The position numbers were made by a program, and so were the translations under genes. Positions 1 through 10,727 of a stretch of DNA of 64,000 bases are shown piece after piece. The notes beneath the pieces were generated by a model. The model made no database searches, was not told the origin of the DNA, and worked only from the letters and a program-made list of their open reading frames with translations. The first letter of the stretch is position 1. Each line of letters starts with the position of its first letter. The DNA comes from Protopterus annectens (Eukaryota; Chordata; Ceratodontiformes; Protopteridae), in NCBI RefSeq assembly GCF_019279795.1, contig NC_056738.1:403090920-403154919 (forward strand), written 5' to 3'.

Positions 1-248
1 CAAGATTGCTGCACTAGCTTTTGTTGGTTTAACAGACATGTTACAATATAGCAAGATGAGATGACTTGCTGTGGTTGGGGGCCCCCAAGAACCAGGTCCC
101 CCCAAGCGTCCGCAGGGTTTGCTGGTGTTTTAAGTCCGCTATGGGACCCCTCAAGTAGGAGCCAGGTTCTGGTGGAAGAACCTCACTAGTAGAAAGTAAA
201 TACCAATATGTCCCTTGTAAGGAAAGAAAAGAAAAGGGGGGGGGAGGT

Positions 249-355
249 AAACCAGGACTGCAACAGTGAATACACTAACATCTACATTTATGGTAAGTGT
301 ACACAACTGTACTATGTTCTTCGTGTTTCACTGTTGCAGTCATCACATTTGGGTT
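249..355. repeat. Internal complementary region (ICR) of DIRS A
   Basis: The left half (from GGACTGCAACAGTG to ACTGTACT) and the right half (from ATGTTCTTCGTG to CACATTTGGGTT) correspond to the complements of the two outer DIRS ends. The right half is the complement of A's own 5' terminus at about 12755-12794. In DIRS elements the ICR joins both terminal sequences and is thought to template completion of the cDNA ends. Confidence 0.8.
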
Positions 356-397
356 GATTCCCAAAGCTGAGGAAATGGGTGGAGGCAGTCAAGAAAA

Positions 398-1430
398 CTA
401 GGGGCTGGCTAGGATGCCCTGTAAGACTGCAGAGGAAAACCCTGCCCTGGATTTGGAGAATAGAGGCAGGTGGTAATGTTTGGTAAAAGTGTGAACAGAT
501 TTCCAGGTGGCAGCCTTCAGGATGTCCTGGTGGGGACTCCTCTGAGGAAAGCTGCAGAGATGGAGGCTGCTCTGGTGGAGAGAGTCCTGACCTCCTTGGG
601 GGGAGGCTTTCCATGTTTGTAGCAGAAATGGATGCAGTGTGCTATCCATTTGGAAATGGTTTGTTTGGAGATAGCTTTGCTACAGGGGCAGAAGGCAAAG
701 CCAACCAGTAATTGATCCGACTTTGAAGGATTAAGTCCTGTCTAGATAGGATCTGAGCTGCCTGTGCACATCTAGAGGGTGCAGGATCCTTTCCCCCTTG
801 TTCTGGGGATTAGGAAAAAAAAGTGGGCAACTGAATGGATTGGTTTAGAGCCACACTGGACACAACCTTGGGCATTAAGGATAGGTTAGTCCTGAGAGAC
901 ACCCTGTCAGCATGGAAGATGATGAAGGGTTCCACAGCCATGAGTGCTTGCAGCATGGAGACTCTTCTGACTGAAGTGATGGAAGGAAAGCAGTCTTCCA
1001 GAAGAGAAATTTCACCTCTGCAGAAGCAGCTGGTTCGGGGGTGGGGGTGGGGGGCAGGGTGAGCTTTTCCAACACAAAGTTAAGGTCCCAAGCTGGGGTT
1101 GATGCTCTTCTGGGTGGCCTCAAGTTGCTAGCCCCTCTTAGGACCTTTTTTCAAGGGGTGTGAGAAAAGGGTCTGCTCAGTGGGAAAATGAGCAGAGATG
1201 AATTTTAATAGAGGGAAAAAGAGAGGCCACTGTGTACTAGGTTCAGCTAAGTAATCCAGGATGAGAGGGAGGACTGTACTGGCTCCCTTAGCCTGTATCC
1301 AGGTGCAGAACCCTTTCCATTTGTCTGCATAAGACTTTCTAGTGCTAGGGCATCTGGCCTCACATGTAACATCTAGAACCTGTTTACTGAGGTTGGCAGA
1401 TTGATCGGGGGTTAGGGAACAAGCCAAGCT
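398..1430 (-). pseudogene. Tyrosine recombinase (integrase) of DIRS A, broken
   Basis: The YR integrates the circular DNA form of the element. Fragments in several minus frames line up with the YR of elements C, D and G. The N-terminal part contains the family-typical ARxPSTRKSYADKWK segment (about 1340-1380). The core has the LxxTSxRR-like region near 960. The C-terminal part holds helix-and-tail residues ending in SKSRAGF (about 430-460). Frame changes and stops break it repeatedly, so no active enzyme is expected. It lies directly downstream of the methyltransferase-like end of pol, as in the intact layout. Confidence 0.75.
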
Positions 1431-3179
1431 GCCAAACTGAGTGTCCGCAGTTGGGGATGCATGAATTCCCCTTCCCTATGGGTCAAGAGGTTTGGAATCT
1501 GAAGATGCCATGGTGGCAGTGGGGACAGGCTGCGCATCAAGGGGTACAAGTGCTGGAGAGGCCAGTCTGGAGCTTTAAGAATAGTCCTAGTTTTTTCCTC
1601 CTTTATTTTGAGCAGTACCCTGGGGATGAGAGGTAGTGGAGGAAAGGCATAGACTGACAGATTGACCCAAGGGAAGGGCAGGGCATCCACTTTCCAAGCC
1701 ATGCAGTGATGCTCCCTGGTGCAGAATCTGCTCAGCTGACAGTTGGTGTGGGAGGCAAAGAGGACGACCTTCGGGGTGCCCCATTTGAGTTACGGTGAAG
1801 GTTTTTCTGTTGAGCTGCCACTCAGGCAGATCACTTAAGCAGAAATCTTCTGGTACCACACACGAGTTCAGAGAACCTGGCAGGAACTGTGTTAACAGGT
1901 GGAGTTGCGTAGCAGAGGCTGTGTGCTAAAGGGTCAATGCCAGCCTGCATAAAGGGTAGGAGAGTGAGTCCCTCCTTGCCTGTTGATATACCACATTACA
2001 GTGGTGTCTATTTTGATCAGGAGAGCCCCTGGGGAGAGAAGGGCCTTGAAAGCTATCAAGGTGTGCTAGACCGCCATCATCTATTTTTGGTTGATGTGCA
2101 GAGAGATTTGCTGGGGGCTCCAATGGCCCTGTATGCACCTGCCATACAGGTGTGCACCCCAGGCATAGTCTGATGAGTCTGTGGTGAGGGTCTGGGCAGC
2201 GGTGGGTGGCAAGAAAGGTAGTCTTGTTGTGGGAGCATGCTGTTGCCCACCAAAGAAAATCTTTTCTGAGGCAAGGAATTGTAGGTATAAGAGCCTCCAT
2301 GTCTTGAGTATTAACACCAAAGGCTTTTTAGGTACCACTGAAGTTTCCTCATATGCAGTCTGGCATATGGAATGTGTAGTATGCAAGACTGCCATGAACC
2401 CCAGAGTTTGCAGGACCTTCCTTGCAGATAGCTGGGGTCTGGCGGTTAGCTGACAAAAGTAGGCTGTCAGGAACTTTTGCTTTTCTGGTGTAAGGAATGC
2501 CATCTGGGATGCTGTGTCCAGGCTTGCTCCCAGGAATATAATCCTTTGGGTGGGCACCTGTTTGTATTTCTTTTCGTTGACAGTGTACCCTAGGGAGGTT
2601 AGTAGGGACTTACAAAGGCCAGGTGCTTGAGTAGCTTTTCCTGGCTGCCTGCCTGAATTAGGCAGTTTAAGTATGGGTAAATCTGGATATTCTTTTGTCT
2701 GAAATACGCAACTGGAGCCAGACATTTTCTGAATACTCTGGGAGCAGTAGATAAGCCAAAAGGAAGTGCAGAGAACTGAAAGTGCTGAGATGCTGCCTTG
2801 AAATGGAGATATTTCCTGCATGATTCCCCGATAAGAATATGGAGGTAGGCCTCTCAGATCTAGGGTGGCTAGCCAACCATCCTTGGACAGCATGGGTAGC
2901 AGCTGCTGGAGGGTGAGCATTTTGAATTTTTGGATCACCAGGAAGGTGTTTAGAATGGATAGAGAGGATGGAGCACCCGGTGCCCTCTTTTCTGGGTACC
3001 AAAAAAGTCTCAAGTAGAAACCTTGGCGCCTCTGTTCTGCAGGAACGTGCTCTACTACCCTCGTAGAGAGCATGGAAAGGACTTGCTTTTGCTGCTTTGC
3101 CCACTGGTTTGGAGATAGACCTGGGAAGCCTTTGGGGGGTAGGAAGTGTGTGGAAAGAAAATTTGTATTCCTGGGACAC
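1412..3179 (-). pseudogene. RT-RNase H-methyltransferase-like polyprotein of DIRS A, broken
   Basis: The RT part (about 3180-2300) carries the LTLQQLLPML segment and a YTVNEKK segment; the usual YLDD catalytic box is damaged in this copy (near 2670). Downstream fragments carry ITTDSSDYAWGAHLYG-type RNase H sequence (about 2160-2200) and, at 1412-1860, the region that in DIRS matches a phage-like DNA adenine methyltransferase domain (DWP box near 1560). The largest frame is 330 codons (2081-3073), and at least four frame breaks occur. The assignment rests on domain order and on alignment by eye to elements C and G. Confidence 0.75.
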
Positions 3180-3365
3180 TATGTTGAGAACCCAAAGGTC
3201 AATGGTAATGGTGCCCCAGGTGCTTGCGTGAAAGGAGAGTTTTCCTCCTAGGGGAAAGAAAAAGTGGGCAAAGGGAGCGGTGGGGGAGGCAAGTCATTGT
3301 GAGTTCTTACCATAAGGGGGTGGGGCTTAGAACTCCCTGGTTTTGAAGTGGAAGTAGTCCACTGC

Positions 3366-4700
3366 TTAGATCTCGGCACTCCCTGTGGCTGCTGTCTGGG
3401 GGGGGGGGTCTCGTGCCCCGGGGTCTGGGCTGGACTGGCTTAGTGGGAGTAGGAAAGGACCAGTGCTTGGTGGGACAATGCCTGCTGAACCTGGGTGGCT
3501 GGACCTGTGCGAAATCTCAACTGTCTGCATAGATTTTGCTTTTTCTTCCATCTTTTTTAAGACCTCTCCTGTTTTAGTGTCAAATAAATTATCTTTGTGC
3601 AAGGGGACATCCAACAATTTAGATTTGACATGGTCTGGCAAGAGCTGTTCCTTAAGCCATGCATGCCTTCTAATGACATATCCAGTGAGTGCTGCCCTGC
3701 AAGAAACTTCTAGGGCATCAAAACAGTGCAAGGTCTGTTTAGTTACTTGACTTGCAGAATGCATTAACTCTTTAGATTCTGCACAAGCAGGAAAGGAAGA
3801 CATTTTTTGTTTGAGAAGTTCCAGGATGTTACTGAAATTTCAGCATACGAAACTGACAATTTAGTGCCCCGATAGCAAGAGTAGCAGAGGTGTATACTTT
3901 TTCACCCCATCTGTCTAGTGCTTGGGAATCCCAGCCCAAGGGCCTAAAGGGATTCTTAGCAGAGATTGCTTTAATCCCTTTAGGCCCTTGAGAAATTACC
4001 TCAGGGTCAGCAGTAGTATTTTTAAAAAGAAAAGTGCGAGTCAGGGACTCTAAGTAACTGCCTGGTTTTCTGGGTGCAGGAGGGAGTGTCAGGAGTAAAG
4101 CTGAATTCCAGGAAAACATCCTCCACAACATCCAGGACTGGGGGGGATGGCCAAGGGTCTGTGCTGTGCAATATCTAAGAATTACCAGAGTCTCTTTTTA
4201 GACAGAGTAGTCCTGACTCTCCCATTGAAAATGCTCCCTTAAGGTATGAAGGGCTCACCAAAGGAAAAATCCTGTGGGAGAGGCAGAAAAGATGGAATCC
4301 TTTGCATCATAATCCTCACAAGTAGAGGGGGGTTGCATGTCTTCATATTCAGATGAATCAGAGTCATCTGACTCCTATTCAGACAAAACTACAGGGGACA
4401 TCTCTTTTCCTTTTGGAGGGGGTAGCCTGGCTTCCCCTAATCAGCATGATAAAGTCTTCTGCCATTTTAAGCATTTGAGACTGAGGCAAGGAAGCAGGTG
4501 CCTGAGATTGGGTTGTCAGTTTATTGGGTGTGGTTTGTACCCTGGGCCTAAGAAACTCTGTAGTTTTTAAAAGAATGGTAATTGCAAAAGACTGTTGGTT
4601 TGTGTCGAGAATAGTTAGTGCGAAGGCCATCCTCGGAAGCTGGTGCCTGCTCAGTGGCTCTGGACCCATCCAAGGTAGAGATGACCGCAGGATTCTTAGT
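3366..4700 (-). pseudogene. Gag C-terminal two-thirds of DIRS A, interrupted by LINE-1
   Basis: Minus-strand fragments at 3366-3803, 3829-4131 and 4379-4669 match the gag of element C. Shared features include the AWLKEQLLPDHVKSKLLD segment (about 3590-3660), the WGEKVYTSATLAIGALN segment (about 3850-3900), and a basic, proline-rich tail near 3400. A run of eight or more G at about 3401 disturbs the frame. The N-terminal part of the same gag lies across the LINE at 10002-10649. Gag of DIRS elements is a nucleocapsid-like protein of poorly known function. Confidence 0.75.
4463..4700. repeat. 238-bp direct repeat, left copy, flanking LINE-1
   Basis: This segment of DIRS gag is repeated at 10002-10239 with the same length, no gaps and about 16 mismatches by eye (about 93% identity). 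The left copy stops exactly where the LINE 3' tail begins, and the right copy starts where the LINE 5' end stops. Confidence 0.85.
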
Positions 4701-4948
4701 TCATAGGTAGATACTAGGCTATATGCCCTAGGGCATTTATAAGCCTAGCCAGAGTGTATTTGGCTTCCGCCTCCCTATTAGATTAGCCTACTGTGCCCTC
4801 TGTAAAGTAGGTCACAGAAGGTCCCCTTTTAAGATTAGTTTACTGTGCCTCTGTCTAGCCAGGACACAGAAGAGATCCCAGGGGTGAATTTGTGATTTCC
4901 CATCCAAGCGTCCAGATTTCGCTTGAAGAGGGTCAGCGAGTGGCTATG

Positions 4949-6900
4949 TCAAACATGAATTGGGATTCTATTCCAGAGTGAGGGGAGCCTCTGGGAAATG
5001 AATCTGTCCCTCCAGCATGTCCTATTTATTTTTGTGTTGAGATTTAGGTCCCTGGAGCGTGTAGCTCTAACGGACTTGGATTTTTTGAGGTGGAGCATGT
5101 CCATTAATTCTGGGTTTGACATGGCTTTGTACATCAGGCATAGATCGCCTCCGAGTAGGCGGTAAAGCAATTGAGTAGAGCTGGAGTTTCTTTAGTCGAG
5201 CTGCATAGGACATCTGTTTGTAGCCCATGATCCTCTTGGTGAGGTACTTTTGGGGTCTCCATTTGCTGCAGGTGTCGGGTAAGGTACATCCCAAAAGAGG
5301 CACTGTATTCAATTATGGGCCTGATGAGTGACGAGTAGAGGGGCACAATGACCTCTCGATCTAGATGCGAACCCTTTCATGATAAGGTGGGCTATGTAGA
5401 AGGTCTTTCTAACCACTTTGGCAATGTGATTATCAAAGGAGAGATTACCATCTACGTTGGTCCCCAAATCTCTACTGCTTCCGTACTTAATGGATTACCA
5501 CCTATGTGGTAATTTGTGAGCACCTTGTTTTTCCCAAAGGGGATGACTATGCACTTCTTAGCATTTAGCTTGAGGCCATGGCTCTGGCACCAAACATCCG
5601 TCTCTGAGACCCTTTTGGAGGATGCTTGTGTCAGATGGAGATTCTATTATGGCCCCCAATTTGCAGTCATCTGCAAACTTTGTCAGCCATAATCCCCCCG
5701 TGTTAGCCTGAACCTCAGAAGTATATACAGAACAAGAGGGGTCCCAGAACTGAGCTCTGTGGGACGCCACTTGTAACTGGTTTGGATTCGGACATGGCAC
5801 CTGCGATTCTGACCATGTGGGCTCAATCTCTGAGCCAGTTTGCAACCCATCTTGTGACATAGGGGTTGATATTTAAGCTGGTAAGCTTATTTATGATGCC
5901 CAAGTAGGGTATTGTGTCAAAGGCTTTTGCGAGATCCAGGTAGGCTGTGTGGACTACCTTGCCCTCCTCTACGGCTTTGGTAACCGTTTCAAAGAAATCA
6001 ACTAGGTTTAAGAGGCAAGATCTGCCCTTAAAGCCGAATTGGGTAGGGTTCAGTGTCTGGAGGCTCCCAATGTCTTTATGAGTTCCATGATAACACGCTC
6101 CATAGCTTTACAGACCAGACTAATCAGGCTTATGGGGCTACAGTTTCCGGGGTCCGTTGTGGCACCACCTTTGTGGAATGGGACCACTGTAGCTGTACGC
6201 CATTCTTTGGGTACATATCCTGTAGTAAGGCTAAGTCAGTGACTTAATGTGAGGGTTCAGTTCTTCTTGGAGCTCGCGTAAGACACAGCCTGGGACACCG
6301 TTCGGTCCCATAGATGCTGTGTTTTTTGCTTTGGAGAGGGCAGCTTTCACCTGTGCATCTGTGATGTCAGGGAGATTACATTCAATTGGGATAGGCATTT
6401 GCTCCTTTGGGGGGGGGGGGGGGGGGAGAGAAGTTTGTGCTGAATGTCTGCCAGGATGTTGGCTATGTCTGTAGGTTCAGTATATTTTGTATCGTTATAC
6501 AACAATTAAGAGCATATCTGTGAGTTTCCGCACATGTTCCTGACATAACTCAAGAAGGCCTTGTGATTATCTTTAGTGTCTAGGGCAATTTTTCTTTCGA
6601 AACTGGCCTTTGATGATTTTATGAGGGATCGAAGTTTCTTGCCAATACTGATCAGAGATGCCTTCCCTTTTTGGGATTTTGCTCCGTCATGTAGTAGCTT
6701 CCTCCTTCTGTTGTATAGCTTATTTATGGCCGGGGTCCACCAGACCGATATCCTATTTTGGAGGAGTGAGTCTTGGTTTTATTTGGGATAGCACGGTCCA
6801 TGCATTCCTGCAGGTGCTCATAGAATGCATTTGTAAAGGATTCTGTGGACTGGGCTGTATTATTCCTCTGGCCCAGGGGTTTTGAAGGATTCCACCTCAG
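4949..6900 (-). pseudogene. Reverse transcriptase of LINE-1, broken
   Basis: The RT catalytic FADD box is visible in minus-strand translation near 5690 (KFADDCKLG). The C-terminal part contains the LINE-typical CWRDRFISQRLPSLWNRIP segment (about 4955-5015). Upstream, the region around 6030-6300 aligns with RT sequence of LINE-2. The frame is broken many times, and a run of about 17 G (near 6410) interrupts it. The enzyme would perform target-primed reverse transcription with the endonuclease encoded just upstream in the same ORF2. Confidence 0.8.
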
Positions 6901-7614
6901 TCTTGAGAAGTGCAAAATTGGCTTTTGAGAAATTCTTTACAATGATTTCCTTGGCTGGGGGTGGGGAACAGGATATGGATGTCCAGGGAAATTTGTTTAT
7001 GGTCTGATATTACCAATGAGGGGTTTACCTCTGGTGTGGAACATAGAGTCCCCATGTTGGTGATGACCAGGTCCAATATGTTGTTCCCTCTTGTGGGAGT
7101 GACGACCAGTTGTTCCATTGCGTTGGAGTTTATAAATTCAAGGAACCGTTGGGCGAGGGTGTTTGGACTCGAGTATTTTTCCCAGTCAATGTTTGGGTAG
7201 TTGAAGTCACCCAATAACAGTGTTTGGAGAGACCTTCATATTCTCCAGTGTTCGCAGGAATGCCAAGTGGGGTTCCTGTAATAGGGAGGGTGTTCTGTAG
7301 CAGGCTACAAACAGAAAGGCAGTTTTGCCCGCTGTTAGTTGCACATGGATGGTTCCTGATGCTTCATGCAGTGCCACTAACCTGGAGGTGTAGGTATCTT
7401 TGATGAATATAGATACCCCCCCCCCTCCTTTTGTGCTTCGGAAAGAGTTTTGGGGCCGAAACGCATGGTACAAGTTATAACATGGTAGTGCTGGGGTGCT
7501 CTCAGGAGCCTTGAACCAGGTTTCTGTTACTGTACAGACATTGATTTTCTCCATACTGAGGAGAGCCTCGAGTGCGTGCATGTTGAGGTTTAGACTTTTG
7601 GCATTGAGTAGCAT
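6897..7614 (-). pseudogene. AP-type endonuclease domain of LINE-1 ORF2
   Basis: Two minus-strand frames (7207-7614 and 6897-7214) together cover the domain: LLNAKSLNLNMHALEALLSM at the start, VTETWF with the catalytic glutamate, ACYRTPS, then GDFNYPNIDW and the terminal SDHKQIS. These are the conserved blocks of the AP endonucleases of L2/CR1 LINEs, which nick target DNA. A frameshift at about 7210, in the GDFN block, separates the halves. A C-run near 7415 could be a second weak point. Confidence 0.85.
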
Positions 7615-7643
7615 TACCTTTAGTTTTTTTATCCTTGGGTTGT

Positions 7644-8468
7644 CTATGGAGGTGGGTTTGTCCTTTGAGCCTTGCCTAAAAAAGGCACTATGAGGGTGGC
7701 AAGAGCCTTGGCCAGTATACGAAAGCCTACGGGTGACAGGTGCACGCCGTCCCTAGCGAAGCAACGTGGCTTCTCAAGCATGTCATCCCAGGCTGACAGA
7801 CACTGGATCCCCTTTGAATGACACCAATACTTCAGCCAATTGTTGAAACTGATCATTTTGTCTTTATACTGTGGCATCATTCTTGGTGAGGGCAAGATGC
7901 TACTCAAGGTCAGGGTCATACCAGCCTGGACTACATGGTCAGAGCTCCTCTAGGTCTCTTTTCATGTAGTCCAGGGAGGTACGTCTCAGGTCAGTCACAC
8001 CAGCATGGACAATGGAGTCATACTTGTACTTGCTTTGGAGTGACCCGAGTGCTTGCATTATGTGGTGGATCCTGGCACCCGACAGGCAGCTTACAGTGAC
8101 TACCTCCTTGTTCAGTCTGGTGAGCAAGACGTCAGTGTGCCGGACAATAGAGTCCCCTATAACAAGTGTATTTGGTGCGTTTGGCCTTAAGGGCTGTGAC
8201 TGAGGCACACTGATTTTGTGAGATATGTGATTCGTGGGTATTGAGGGGTGGCTGTTGCTTGGATATCTGCTTAGGTCTTTGCTGTTTAGGCAGATGTTTA
8301 TTTAGAGCCTCAGAGTATGTTTTTGTGCGTTTATGTGTTGAGTATGCAGATGCAATAGGTCTGTGTGGGACTGGATTTGTGGTGTGGGCGGTTACCTTTT
8401 CCTCCTGACTGTGCCAGTCTTGGGTTGAGAGAGCTCTACCTCCAGTTTGGCTGCGCAACTGCATCTCT
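7644..8468 (-). pseudogene. ORF1 of LINE-1 with SGNH/GDSL esterase domain
   Basis: Three minus-strand frames cover the protein. The esterase blocks are clear: TLVIGDSIVRHTD (nucleophile serine, about 8125-8165), LSGARIHH, HAGVTDLR (block III, where family members usually have ND instead of TD) and DGVHLSPVGF (D-x-x-H, about 7720-7750). Such esterase domains are known in ORF1 proteins of CR1 and zebrafish L2 clades, where a role in lipid or membrane contact and RNP handling has been suggested. The linker before it is lysine- and glutamine-rich. The N-terminal zinc-like region is cut by the retroposon at 8469. Confidence 0.8.
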
Positions 8469-9075
8469 CACATTTATTTATTTATTTGCAGTTGGTTTGC
8501 CAGGATAGTCCATTGGGCCAAATGAACCCGTTTTCAATGGAGTCCTGGGGAGAAAAGCTCCAAAACTAAGTAGGTTACAGTAGGTTATTCATAATAGATG
8601 TACAAATGATACCATTATACAGAAGTTAAACATACAAGAAAAAACAATTTGCAAATAATACAGCAAAAACTAGAATGAATACAGTCTAGTGATGAAATTA
8701 ATAGGTAATACAGACTAAAGGGAAATTTAGCACAAAAGTACTGAAAAATAATAACATACTTGGAAGCATTTCACGACAATACTGAGAAATAACATATTAG
8801 GAAGCAATGCACAAAAATACTGTGAAGTAATAACGTATTAGGAAGCAATACTTAGGAAGTGTGGCCTAGTGTATTCCTTCCAATTATTGTAGGAATAATA
8901 ATATGTACGAGTTAGGGTGAATAAGGAAATTTGCAGGAGGAAACAGTGGAATAAGGAAGATGGAGTTTGCAAGTGTTAGTTATGTGGGGTGGGAGCAAGA
9001 GCATTCCCACTGGGATAGTAGATGTGAGTGAAGAGACCTTTTAAATATAAAATGTTTGGGGATATTAGAGTTTGT
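8469..9075 (-). mobile_element. Retroposon with ATTTA-type tail inserted in LINE-1 ORF1
   Basis: LINE-2 is continuous across this point (about 53480), while LINE-1 carries about 600 extra bases. The insert begins with three or four TTTA units and then a segment matching the pattern of many fish and amphibian retroposon tails (…TGGTTTGCCAGGATAGTCC…, AATAAATA on the sense strand). It is AT-rich and has no long ORF. It could be the 3' end of a Rex1/Babar-like LINE or a SINE using that tail. The family name is uncertain. Confidence 0.6.
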
Positions 9076-10001
9076 TGGAAGGAGGAGAGGGTTGTCTGTG
9101 TACATAAGGCAATTGTAACATTGCCTCAAAATTCCCAGATTCACCAGCTGGAGTGGATTGAAACGGACCCTTGGACATACCAGATTAGTATAGGGAACTG
9201 GTTTTTTTACTGATCAGATTACAGAAGGGAACTGATTTTTCACTTGATCAGGAAGGACCAATCGGGAGCCTAATATTTATGAGAAGTCAAGGAGGGTGTA
9301 GTCCTTTAGTTGGTGTTTCCTTATAAGAGCTGAACAAGTGCAGGGCTTTAGAAAGAGAATAGAGTGATTACTTTGAGAGTTTGAACAGTTCTAAGGGAAA
9401 AAGTGAAGAGCAGACTTTGTGGAGCCTGGAATAGTTTAAACCTGTTTAGGTGACGCTGCTCAGTGCACAAAACCGCACAAAAACAGAGTTGTAGGGTTTT
9501 AAGAGAGTGATCAAGGAGTTTAGAATTGACCCAAAATGGCCAATAAAACTACAGCTTCCAGGTAGTAACCACTCCTCCAGGGACAGGCAGGCTTGTTCAG
9601 TGTTAACCACTCCCACTGGTGAACACAGAGACTTCCCTTTAGCCCAAGCAAGCAGTGGCCTTCTAGAATCTTCCAAACAGTTCAGAACAGCAAATCTGTA
9701 ACTGAACTTTAACTTTCAGAAAGTGGGAAAAAAGCAAGATTTTTTTTTTTTTTTTCATTTTGTTGTAGTTTAAAGGTAGCAGAGATACACAAAGCAGCAA
9801 AATAATCACAACAGTGTAATAAATGACCCCACACTTGAGTGCTAGGCCAAAATCAGGTAAAATGCAGTTTTTAGAGAAAAAAAAAAATTTAAATTAAGTG
9901 CAACACAGGAAATGCAGTAAACAGGCTCTAGATGTGTTCCAAGTACTGTTACAGATATAAACTTTAGCAAGCCGGAAAATGCCAAAAAGTAGGCGGCAAA
10001 G
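9076..10001 (-). other. ORF1 start and 5' UTR of LINE-1
   Basis: Aligns with the ORF1 N-terminus and 5' UTR of LINE-2 (from about 53500 upward). It shares the GTGTACATAAGGCAATTG segment, the CCACTCCCACTGGT segment and a T-run (9739-9754) at the position of the T-runs in the LINE-2 monomers. Only one monomer-like unit is present here, compared with more than three in LINE-2. Confidence 0.65.
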
Positions 10002-10239
10002 CATTTTAAGCATTTGAGACAGAGGCAAGGAGGCAGGTGCCTGAGATTGGGTTGTCAGTTTATTGGGTGTGGTTTGTACCCTGGGCCTAAGAAACTCGGT
10101 AGTTTTTAAAAGAACGGTAATTGCAAAAGACAGTCAGTTTGTGTCGAGAATCGTTAGCGCAAAGGCCATCCACGAAAGCTGGTGCCTGCTCAGTGGCTCT
10201 GGACCCATCCAAGGTAGAAACTACCACAGGATTCTTAGT
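10002..10239. repeat. 238-bp direct repeat, right copy, flanking LINE-1
   Basis: Second copy of the gag segment at 4463-4700. Upstream of it is LINE 5' UTR; downstream the DIRS gag continues without a break. Several of the differences from the left copy are G-to-A or C-to-T type. Confidence 0.85.
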
Positions 10240-10649
10240 CAAAGAGTTTTGCGGCATACCGGAGTCCGAAAGGGTCTATGTAGCGGCCTGCAAATCCACA
10301 GAAGTGGGCATCAAGGGCTGCGAAAGCTCCTCACTAAGGACCAGAGAAGTGACGAGTGGCTTAACGGAAGCGTCATTGGTAGGTTTCGACCTGTGAGGTT
10401 TGTCTGTCTTTACGTTTTTTCAGAAGATCTGCCGGATGGCTTACTGAAGCCATACTGGAACTTGATGACTAAGCGAAAATATCTGGCTACAATAAGGGTC
10501 CGACACTGGATAATTCTGGTGTTGAACAAAGCACAGAAACGAGAACGGGGGACATCGTGGTCTGGGCCTAAACAAGTGATGCAGTAAGAATGGATGTCTT
10601 GGTGTGGTAATTGCTTTCCACAGGTGATGCAATTAACTTTTTCTGACAT
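10002..10649 (-). pseudogene. Gag N-terminal part of DIRS A
   Basis: Starts at the ATG complement at 10647-10649, giving MSEKVNCITCGKQLPHQD, the same start as in elements C, F and G. It has the cysteine/histidine motif CxxC … CxxCLGPDHD (about 10560-10640), a likely zinc-binding knuckle in the DIRS gag N-terminus. The frame is lost after about 79 codons. The C-terminal part of the same gag is at 3366-4700, beyond the LINE insertion. Confidence 0.75.
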
Positions 10650-10727
10650 CTGTTAGTGCAAGAAAAAAGGATCCCCAATGGGGTACTTAGCTTTAGAAGA
10701 CTTCAACTTCAGTTCGGTAGACTAAAC

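Larger units (their letters stand above)
4701..10001 (-). mobile_element. LINE-1: L2/CR1-like non-LTR retrotransposon with esterase ORF1
   Basis: The 3' end (4701) starts with a TTCATAGG-type tail unit, also seen in LINE-2 at 49722 and in complement at 12545. On the minus strand the order is 5' UTR (10001 to about 9076), ORF1 with SGNH esterase motifs (8468-7644), AP endonuclease (7614-6897) and reverse transcriptase (about 6900-4949). It aligns along its whole length with LINE-2, so it is near full length. It carries a roughly 600-bp retroposon inside ORF1 (8469-9075). Reading frames are broken. It is inserted in the gag of DIRS A. Confidence 0.9.
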
